Source: Mikania micrantha (Eukaryota > Streptophyta > Magnoliopsida > Asterales > Asteraceae). Taken from it: a stretch of DNA of 64,000 nt. Where the stretch lies: the NCBI GenBank assembly GCA_009363875.1, contig CM018694.1, positions 992,001-1,056,000 on the forward strand, read 5' to 3'. Shown here piece by piece: positions 56,830-64,000 of the stretch (positions are counted from its first letter, which is position 1; the number at the start of each line of letters is the position of its first letter). Below the pieces are notes generated by a model that made no database searches, was not told the origin of the DNA, and saw only the letters and a list, made by a program, of their open reading frames with translations. Position numbers and translations under genes: made by a program.

Positions 56830-57715
56830 AAGGTTCGTCTGGCTTATGAAAAGGTTCGCTAAGATGGTTCGTTGGTAAGGTTCGTCATTTAGGTTCGCTA
56901 GCTAGGTGTGTTAGCTAGGTTCGCTGAAATGGTTCGTAAGAAAGGTTCGTTAAGAATAGTTCGTTGCAATGGTTCGTTGCTAAATGGTTCTCTGGAAAAA
57001 GGTTCGTTATCATGGTTCGCTGGAAAAAAGGTTCTTTATCATGGTTCGCTGTAAAGATTCGTGAGGTATAAATATAGGGTTCGTGAAAATGGTTCGTCAC
57101 TTTCATCTGTTTCACAGACGACGAACCCTCTAGAAAGAATTTTTCATTTTTCGATTGAGATCCTCCAAGAACTTTTTATTGACATCATTAGAATCAGAAT
57201 CATCTCGTGAGCATTTCTAGGTACAAATTTTTGAATTTGACCGGCTAATTTGAGAGATCTGAACGATTTTAGGATTTTTTAGATTGAACCTGTAAATTGA
57301 CTTAAAACTGGTTAAAATCTAAAATTTGAACAAACCATCTTTATTAAAGTTGTTCATCGGTGTATTTCGAACCTGGGTGTATGATTTTTATCATCAGATT
57401 CAAAGTTTGTTATTTTTGATTTGAAATCTGGAAAAGGTTCGCTGATGAATAGGTTCGTTGAATGAACAAAGGTTCGCCGAACCTTGAGGGTTCGTCTGAA
57501 TTTGATAGGTTCGTGGCGAACCTATAAATTTCAAAAGAACCGAACCTTTTTGGTCAAGGTTCGTTTGACCAACAAGGTTTGTTCATTTGAAGGTTCGTTC
57601 ATGATAAGGTTCGTTCATCAATGGTTCGTTAAATAGGTTTGTCTGATTAACAGGTTCGTTTGAATTAGGTTCGTCTAGCATTAGGTTTGTCTAAAGAGGA
57701 TAGGTTCGCTGGTCT
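56830..57715 (+). repeat. GGTTCG motif array, element E
   Basis: Two clusters of sense-strand GGTTCG (about 56830-57090 and 57435-57715) separated by ~340 bp of motif-free, conserved sequence, the same two-cluster pattern as B. Individual motifs are often lost (GGTTCT, GGTTTG), but spacing and orientation are kept. Confidence 0.88.
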
Positions 57716-57759
57716 ACTTAGAAATTTTTTTTTAAAATTTTTAATTTTTGTTAATTTTT

Positions 57760-57803
57760 GGTTAATTTTTTTGTTTCTAATTGTTTTATTTCTAATTGTA
57801 GAT
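57760..57803 (+). promoter_or_regulatory. Putative 3' splice site before the extra ORF (E)
   Basis: A long T-rich tract, two TTCTAATTG strings that fit a plant branch site, then TTGTAG at the edge of the extra ORF, one base before its ATG (57804). B has the same (TTTGTAG, ATG 27382). A has TTGTTG, so the AG is lost. I could not identify a donor. Splicing is inference. Confidence 0.5.
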
Positions 57804-60800
57804 ATGGCAAATCTAACTTTCGGAGACAAACACAATGTTTGTGCTTACCTGGATCTAACAACAAAGAATGGTCAAGATTTCAGACCTATGATCGAGTTTC
57901 TCAGGAGATCGAGGATATATTATGCGATTTCCAACTCTGTCCAGATTTATCGTTCTCATATCCAGAGTTTCTGGGAATCTGCTCGTGTTATTTCAGTTGA
58001 TGAGGACTATGTCATTGATGCGAATGTACTTGGACAAGCACTTCGTATATCAGAGGCTGACATAAGGAGGGTGCTGCAATTTGGAGGAGAACCGAATGGT
58101 GTAACTCTCATTCCTGAGAGGTGCATCAAAGGTTGTTTTCTTCGTATTCGTTACTTTGGAGCTTATAACTCCATATCAGTGAAGAAGGGAAAGCTACCGT
58201 TGCAGTATAAGTTTCTAGCTCATGTTCTACTTCACTGCCTTAGCATGAGGAAAGGCACGTTTGATGAGTTAAGGGATCTCATGAGATCTGCCATGGTTGC
58301 TCTTATATTGAACAAACCGTTCAATTTCTCCGGCATGATCTTTCGATATATGTGCGACAATGTGACGAAGGCTAAGGATAGATTCTACATGTATCCTAGG
58401 TTCGTACAGATGCTTATTGATGAGAGGATGCCTGAAGATATGCTACCCAGGGAAGCAGGGGATCTTCTGAAACTCAAATATATGACTGATTCAAGTTTGG
58501 GTCAAGTCAGAGTTTACCAGAGGACTGGGGATGCTGTGTTGGAGAAAGATCTTATAGGTCATTGTGCCAGGGCAAATTATGTTGCACCTGAGAATGATGC
58601 ATGGAGGCATGATGAGTCAGAATCTGATAATGAAGATCTTGCAGCTGATGATAATCAAGCATCACCTCCACCTCCACCAAGACAACAACCAAGGAAGACT
58701 CCTGGTCAATCATCTTGATCTACTTCTCAAGCCAAATCGTCACAAGAACAGAGTTCTCAGGAACCGTTGGAAGTTGATATGTCTGAGATGCAGACAGAGA
58801 CTGTTGTTGCTGATGATGATGAAAGTGAATCTTCTGACATAGAGTCAGAGTATGAAATGGTTCAGGAAGGAAACCAGATGGTGAAAAGACTGAAGAGGAA
58901 GTTTGTTGAAAAGGCTGCAGAAGAAAGGGAAGAAAAAGATGATCCTATCTTTATACCTGATGAGCCTGAGTCTTTGAAGCCAAAGAAGATGAAGAGAATG
59001 GCCAAGAGAGGGCCTTATGAGAAGAAAAAGACTAAGACTGCTAAGACCATTGTGTCTTCACCTGTGATTTCTACTTTAGCTCCTACTTCTGTTTCTCCTG
59101 TTGTTACTTCTTCAGTTTCAACTTCTACTATTCACACTTCTACTTTACAAACTCCAGAGTTTGTAAATGTAGCTACTTTTATACCTTCTTTTGTTGAGGC
59201 TACTACAGTTACTACTTCAGTACCAGAGACTTCTACTCATCATGATGATCTTCCCAGAGATGATTTGTTTTCAGGACTTGATGATTTAGGAGACATCAAC
59301 TTTACTGATTATGATGATTCAGAGATTAAAAGAAGATTATCTGCTTTGACAAAGGAATTTGAAGAGTATAAAAAGGAAAAGGAACAGAATGTTGCTGAGA
59401 AACCATCTTCTTCTACTTCTGAGTTGAATGAGTTAAAAGCTCAAATGGATTTGATGATGAAATGGAAAGAAGAAGAGGTTGCTGAGAAGAAAGTGTTGAA
59501 AGAAAATTTCTGAGTTAGAATTTTTTGTGAAGATGCATTATGAGGATATTGTTGATTTGAAGAATGAGAACATGAATTTAAGGATTAAGATAAGAGAATT
59601 GGAGTCAAAGACTGTAAAGTCAGAAGCTTCAAGCTCTAAAGTTGAAAAGGCGGTGGTTGATTTGGATATTGATGTTGATGAGAAAGTAGAAGAAGAGAAT
59701 GTAGATGAAGAAGAAGAAGAGGTTGACTATGGAGATACTGATATAGATGAACATCCTTATGATTCTGATTTTGGTGGTGATGATGGGGCAGATGGTGGTG
59801 CTGGTGGAGTTACTGGTAATGTTAGTGGTTTAGATACTGTGACTGGAGCTATAGTTGTGTATTCTCCTTCCAAGCTTGCTACAGATGCTGTTCAGATTAC
59901 TTCTGTATCTTCTGATAGGGCTAGGGATTGTACTGAAGTTGTTTTTGAAGATTTAGATGCAATAGAACATCCTATGGCTATTCTTGATTACTCTTTGCCT
60001 ACTTTTCTTGATTTATTTAAAATGCATTCTGATATAGACTTGCAGAGAAACATTGTTGAGATTCAAGTTGATCAGGAGATAGAAGAAGGAGAAATTATTT
60101 GTGATTATTCAGTTCAAGACTATCAATCTGTACTTGATGATGATAAGGATGATGATGATGATTTGATGTTTGATTTTGAAGAATATGATGATACTGATTT
60201 ATCTGATTTTGATAAGGATGTTATTGATGAAGAATTGCTGAATTTAAACATGATGAAGAAAATGTTTGAAGCTGAAAGTATGTCAAGTACAACTTTGAAT
60301 CCAGTTAAAGTAAAGACAAACATGGATTTATGGAATGAGATTCAAGATTCTCAGTACATTATTGATCATTTACCTTCTTTCAAGATTATGAGAGAAGTGT
60401 TTGAAGATAAAGATCCAGAAAACCTAACTAAACAATCCAAGAAGTTAAAGATTGGATCTAAATCCAAGATGATTGGAAGGATTATTAGTTATGGTTATTT
60501 TCATTACATTCCTGGAAGTTTACCTGATAAGGGTTGTTATGTGGTTAAACGATTAGATGGATGTCAATACTTTGGTAAGGCTACTGATCTGATGAATTTA
60601 CCAGCTTTTGAGTGCAAAGATCTTTCAAGACTAAGAATGATAAAGCCTATACAGACTCGACACAATGAGATTTTTGAGAACTTGTTAAAGAAAGAAGCAA
60701 GGTTTGGATGGAGTTTGTTATCTCCTCAGTTCAGAGAAAGATTTAAAAATTATGTAAAGCCAACAGTTTACAAAAGGCCAAGGCTCAGAAAAGTTGAACA

Positions 60801-61272
60801 AGATTGGAATCCATATTTCAAATTCTGGTTTTATTCTGAAAGAACTTCAGAAGGTGTGATTCTATTGAAGCAGGATGATGATTGGAGGGTGATACGAATG
60901 CTTGATCCTATATGGATTGTTAATTGTTCAAGAGAAGATATTATTTTGCTTGATTCAGCTCAGATATATGCTGAAGATGGATTTCATGATGTTGGAGTGA
61001 GCTACAAAGATATGGCAATGCAGTATCAGACCATTGCACGAATGTGTTTTACTTTGCGTATACATTCTGGTTGCAATTGGAATGATGTGAATTATCTATA
61101 TACTGAGTTGATGCAATTGCAAAAGGAAAGAGATGAAAGAGATGATAGATTGATGGCAGAAAGATTGGCGAAGATACCACGTTCTGTTGTTATATGAGCC
61201 GTGGATAATGTGGTGACTGAAGATGTTGGAGAGTCAAGCGGCATCAAAGACAAAGCTGAAGATCAAGACTAA
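57804..61272 (+). pseudogene. Extra ORF downstream of pol, element E copy
   Basis: From MANLTFGDKHN (57804), ancestral end DQD and TAA at 61270-61272; ~1,150 codons, function unknown. N-terminal domain (residues ~1-265): PMIEFLRRSRIYYAI, FWESARVISV, SEADIRRVLQFGG, NKPFNFSGMIFRYM, YPRFVQMLIDERMPE. Then a Pro/Asp linker, basic patch KPKKMKRMAKRGPYEKKK, Ser/Thr/Val-rich stretch, heptad coiled coil (EIKRRLSALTKEFEEYKKE), Asp/Glu tract, and the C-terminal domain (~60420-61190) with GSKSKMIGRI, YIPGSLPDKGCYVVK, KRPRLRKVEQDWNPYFKFWF and HSGCNWNDVN. Defects: TGA at 58716-58718 and at 61195-61197 (both fit CGA to TGA), and a two-base loss near 59503. No signal peptide or membrane span. The sequence fits a soluble, possibly nuclear or RNA-linked protein more than an envelope. 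Confidence 0.85.
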
Positions 61273-61293
61273 AGATTTTGATAGCAAACATTT

Positions 61294-61303
61294 AGGGGGA
61301 GTT
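61294..61303 (+). promoter_or_regulatory. Polypurine tract of element E
   Basis: AGGGGGAGTT immediately before the 3' LTR. Confidence 0.95.
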
Positions 61304-61815
61304 TGTTAATGCATGTTTGTAATTGTTTGCTATTCAAAATGTATTTATTTTGATTTTGTATAAAGGTTCGGCTAGGTTATGCATAAGGTTTGTCTGGCCC
61401 ACGAACCTTAGCATATTGGCGAACCTATTGGGATTGATAGGTTCGGCGAACCTTTTGGTTGTTTTCATAGGTTTGTCTAGCGAACCTAATGGTTCGTCCA
61501 GCGGACCTTAGGGTTCGGCTGGCAAACCTTAGGTTCGGCTACCTATGAAAGGTTCGCTGGTCTAGTATCTATAAATAGTTGTTTTGTTTGTAGATCTAGT
61601 AGAATTCTGGACAGTCTGTTAGAAAAACTCTGTAAATTCTCTGTGTGAGAATTGTTATCTTGTAATCATTTGTTGATAATACAAGATTTGTTTAATGAAT
61701 TGCTTGTGTTCTTGACTTTTATACATATTAACAATGGATTCCGCACATAGTTAATAGTTCGTAGAACTTCTTATTCGATCCTAATCATTTGGAGATTACA
61801 CTCACCAAACCAACA
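61304..61815 (+). repeat. 3' LTR of element E (512 bp)
   Basis: Matches 48007-48518 with three substitutions seen. TATAAATA at 61570-61577. Followed by the TSD copy CATAT, then element C sequence. Confidence 0.95.
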
Positions 61816-61820
61816 CATAT

Positions 61821-62285
61821 CACAATGCCATGATCATCTCGTTTGCAGCACAAAACCCATATTGTGCCAATAACTTTTGTACCCTTGGGTCTATCAACAA
61901 GCTGCCAAACTCCCAGCTTCTTAAACTGCAGCAACTCCTTTTGCATGGAATCTACCCAAAATTCTTCTTTCTAAGCTTCAGTAATGGTTCTGGGTTCAAC
62001 TTGGGAGATAAAGCAAGAATGGGCACAAAAGCTTACATCTGCATCTCCTTCCACAGCCTTGGTCACATAGACCAAGGAAGCCGCCCCAAACACAATAATT
62101 GATCAACTGCTGAATGAATCTTTAGGAGATTCCGGTGATGGTTCTATACACCATCCTTAGGTGGCAAGTTCAATCCGTAGATAGATATTGAAGAAGAATT
62201 CAAACCTCTCCTGTTGAGAAATTATGAATCTGATCAGCATGACGTGGTCAAAAAGGTGCTTGACTCTAGATCTCAGATCAAAAGT
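61821..62285 (-). pseudogene. pol 5' part of element C (integrase tail to RT start)
   Basis: On the minus strand it reads FISQVEPRTITEA, a stop, then FWVDSMQKELLQFKKLGVWQ, LVDRPKGTKVIGTIWVLC and CKRDDHGIVI, the exact counterpart of FVSQIEPKSVTEAL...LNQFQKLGVWHLVDLP of E. It joins in frame to C's RT at 48001 once E is removed. Beyond about 62110 the linker is hard to read through stops. It ends at the TGTCGCACC repeat at 62286. Confidence 0.8.
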
Positions 62286-63548
62286 GTCGCACCCCGGCCT
62301 TCCCGGCCTTCTGAGGGCACGACTCAAGACCGACTGGTATCGGTCTTTGCACAGGATCACACTCTCCGGTCACACTTGCGAGACCTACATGTCTGGTTTC
62401 ATACGTGCATCTAATAATTTGGATAAAACAGTTTTGTAAAATCAGAGTTGCGGAAGCTTACTTAAAACATTTTTCAAAACATTACAAAATAACAGTTGCG
62501 GAAGCGATTTAACTTATTTAACATTACATAAAAAAAAATGTTTCAATAGCCTAAGACACTAAAGCATATGCATGAGACTCCATCCTAGCATCCTAGTCCT
62601 GTGTGCGTGCCTTAGTTAATTGAGAAAACATGCGAGTAAAACATCAACAGAACGATTGGTGAGAGCACAGGTTTCACACCTAAACCGACGACGGAATACG
62701 TTGGGGTGCGAACGTGACTCTTTAATAGCTCATGATCAACTAAAACATTTCATAATTAATGCAACCAAATTTCAATGTCTCACAATCCTAACTAAACAAG
62801 ATTCAACGTTCATCCAACAATTATAAAGTTCAAATTTTTATTAAGCTTCTAAAGTGCAAAGCATCTTATGTGTTCATCCGAAAGTTCTCTAAGTTGCACC
62901 TCAAACATGATAAAGTTGAAAAGGTCAACTACAAAAGCAGTTGGTGAGAATCATAAAGTTGACTCGAAAAATAGTTTATTAGTTCAAAGCTGGAATCATG
63001 TATCATAAACATATCAATAGATAAGGCTTAATGTGGAAACATACATTAAATTAGTGCAGATCAAACCTTAGTTAACCAAGTTAGATATAATAACACATAT
63101 TACCCTTATAGTTCCAATAGTTCAAATTGTGCACAATAGTTCAAACATACAAAGTTCAATACTTCAATAGTTGGTAACTGAGTGATCACCAGCTCGGTGG
63201 AATGGTCAATTCAATAGCTATCATCACAGCAGTCAGGCTAATATAGTAGCGGCCTTAGAGCTTCTACTACTACTATCGGCTATCTAACTCTCGAGAAATC
63301 GGGGGTTTTGTCGGGGAATCGGTGTCGTGGTGGTGCCAGCAGATAATGAAGTAGGTCTGGTCACTCGAGCAGAATTGATGGCCATGTTAGATAGAAATCA
63401 CCAGGCCGTAAATGAGTACTTCGATAAACAGATTCAAGAAATGACCGATAGATATAAACGAGAAACTGAACAAATATAGGAGTCATGGAGGCGTGACTGT
63501 GAAACCATACTTTGGTACAGTTAACAAGGTTGGTACCTATGTTAGCGA
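62286..63548. mobile_element. LTR-like repeat starting TGTCGCACCCCGG
   Basis: Begins with a TG-ended GC-rich string typical of plant Ty3 LTR termini, preceded by AAAAG (candidate TSD). It is AT-rich afterwards, with two GTTGCGGAAGC strings (62449, 62495) and many AGTTCAA strings. A short frame near 63333-63479 (VPADNEVGLVTRAELMAML, then a Lys/Glu helix) could be the start of a Ty3 gag but is too short to assign. The right end lies outside the window or is hidden by the mitochondrial insert. Confidence 0.45.
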
Positions 63549-63645
63549 TCGTCGCTTCGGTGAATCACTTGAGCCCTGATACATTTTTGGTGCCATGGAG
63601 CTAGACCAGTGAGCTATTACGCTTTCTTCAAGGGATGGCTGCTTC
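63549..63645 (-). rRNA. rrn26: Fragment of mitochondrial 26S rRNA (NUMT)
   Basis: The minus strand contains GAAGCAGCCATCCCTTGAAG and AAAGCGTAATAGCTCACTGG, the universally conserved large-subunit rRNA segment near the GTPase-associated centre. It continues with CTAGCTCCATGGCACC and AGTGATTCACCGAAGCGACG, which I recall as plant mitochondrial rather than plastid sequence. Only ~97 bp is present, so it is a transferred fragment and not a gene. Confidence 0.75.
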
Positions 63646-63781
63646 CATGTCCCGTGCTAGGAAGCATTACTCCTCTTTTCATTCCAAATTCAAGAATACG
63701 ACCGATACGATTGATTGGTCTATGCGCCTCTCTTATTACTTTTTTGTATTCCCCTGTTCTTCGGATACAATTCGATCCTTT
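63646..63781 (+). pseudogene. nad4: Fragment of mitochondrial nad4 exon 1 (NUMT)
   Basis: Encodes CPVLGSITPLFIPNSRIRPI and, after RLIGLCASLITF, LYSPVLRIQFDP, the N-terminal region of plant mitochondrial NADH dehydrogenase subunit 4 (complex I), starting a few residues after its usual beginning. It stops abruptly after FDP at about 63781. It is joined head-on to the antisense rrn26 piece at 63645/63646. It is a non-functional nuclear copy unless the window is mitochondrial, which the flanking retroelements argue against. Confidence 0.8.
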
Positions 63782-64000
63782 AATGATCACTGCAAGTTTT
63801 GAGGATAGTTCACATGTAGTTTGGGACACAAGCTCAAATCACAAGATAAAGTTCATAGATACAGATTGTTCAAATAGTAAGAGTTCATGTTTCATCCCCG
63901 ATATTTTGAAAACAAAATCAAATCAAGAAAATGGGAATATGAAACTCACCTGAATAAGATAGCTAGATTGAGAGTTCAAGTAGCCAAAAATCCAAATTTG
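63782..64000. other. Unassigned repeat flank
   Basis: AT-rich, with AGTTCA strings similar in style to 62850-63180, so it may be the same LTR-like repeat resuming after the mitochondrial insert. No ORF or RNA gene seen. Confidence 0.35.

Larger units (their letters stand above)
55622..57803 (+). other. Non-coding region between pol and extra ORF (E)
   Basis: 2.2 kb without ORFs, collinear with B 25277-27381. Holds the three inverted repeats (56078-56290; first stem TTTAAAGCT 56078 with AGCTTTAAA 56130), a GGTTCG array (56830-57715), and a U/A-rich tract ending TTTCTAATTGTAG immediately before the extra ORF. Its conservation between copies with broken proteins suggests function at the RNA level. 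Confidence 0.8.
48007..61815 (+). mobile_element. Copia (Sirevirus-like) element E, TSD CATAT
   Basis: Full-length 13.8-kb plus-strand copy, the best reference for the family. LTRs of 512 bp each; TSD CATAT at 48002-48006 and 61816-61820. I see three LTR differences (C/T near 48095, C/G near 48417, T/A near 48447), so it is younger than A and older than G. Order: LTR, iMet PBS, leader, gag, pol, internal purine tract, non-coding region, extra ORF, purine tract, LTR. It still carries frameshifts in gag, one stop in pol, and two stops plus a frameshift in the extra ORF, so it is not autonomous as read. Confidence 0.95.
33372..62285 (-). mobile_element. Divergent copia element C, interrupted by G and E
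   Basis: Minus-strand element with the same plan as A/E but diverged proteins. Pieces: 3' LTR 33372-33956, extra ORF 34009-37140, non-coding 37141-38552, [G], pol 3' part 46496-48001, [E], pol 5' part 61821-62285. Removing G and E (with one TSD copy each) restores continuous homology to A across both junctions. Gag, protease, most of integrase and the 5' LTR are not in the window; the element meets another LTR-like repeat at 62286. Its low edge is placed only to within ~50 bp. Confidence 0.85.

Noticed and set aside
57804..61272. Extra ORF as a classical envelope protein
   Set aside because: No signal peptide, membrane span, furin-like site or fusion peptide is visible; composition is charged and coiled coil.
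63609..63953. 114-codon ORF that includes the nad4 segment
   Set aside because: It is an accident of antisense rRNA fused to a nad4 fragment and then repeat DNA; only residues from the nad4 part resemble a protein.
1..64000. Host protein-coding gene or tRNA gene anywhere in the window
   Set aside because: All convincing coding sequence is retroelement gag, pol or extra ORF, or a mitochondrial fragment; no intron-exon gene or tRNA cloverleaf was found by eye.

Overview
The window is eukaryotic nuclear DNA from a flowering plant. It is a solid block of nested LTR retrotransposons in which I see no host gene. The combination of a Sirevirus-type Ty1/copia family with an iMet primer site, a very large extra ORF downstream of pol, and Athila/Tat-like Ty3 elements suggests a composite (Asteraceae). 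That assignment is inference from the families, not from a marker gene.

Layout. 1-205: integrase scrap of the main copia family. 206-5423: minus-strand Athila/Tat-like remnant (internal scrap, tRNA-Asp primer site, ~2 kb LTR) whose LTR is split by a 3.07-kb solo LTR (1400-4466, TSD GATAA). 5424-6086: gag tail of a second copia family. 6087-23868: copia element A (minus; 3' LTR, extra ORF, pol, gag, primer site, truncated 5' LTR), split by a 4.34-kb solo LTR (11001-15340, TSD GCGAA). 23869-31383: copia element B (plus; 5' half missing), fused to A in inverted orientation. 31384-33371: 5' end of copia element D. 33372-62285: divergent copia element C (minus), interrupted twice. The first insert is element G (38553-46495, TSD GTTTT), a gag-protease-only Athila-like element with nearly identical LTRs. 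The second is element E (48007-61815, TSD CATAT), the most complete copia copy. 62286-64000: start of another LTR-like repeat containing a small chimeric mitochondrial insertion (antisense rrn26 fragment joined to nad4 exon 1 sequence).

How the parts work together. Copies A, B and E share one plan: LTR, iMet primer site, ~1,000-residue gag with three CCHC knuckles, a stop and a short gap, protease-integrase-RT-RNase H, an internal purine tract, ~2.1 kb of conserved non-coding DNA with three stem-loops and a dense GGTTCG array, a splice-acceptor-like site, an ~1,130-codon extra ORF, purine tract, LTR. Element C has the same plan with diverged proteins and a different repeated motif (CATTCG/CGAATG). 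Every copy carries disabling mutations.

The strongest candidates for something undescribed are: the two-domain extra ORF with its putative splice acceptor; the family-specific CpG-centred palindrome arrays that recur at the same places in unrelated elements; the structured post-pol region; and the hairpin-packed solo LTR with compensatory stem changes.
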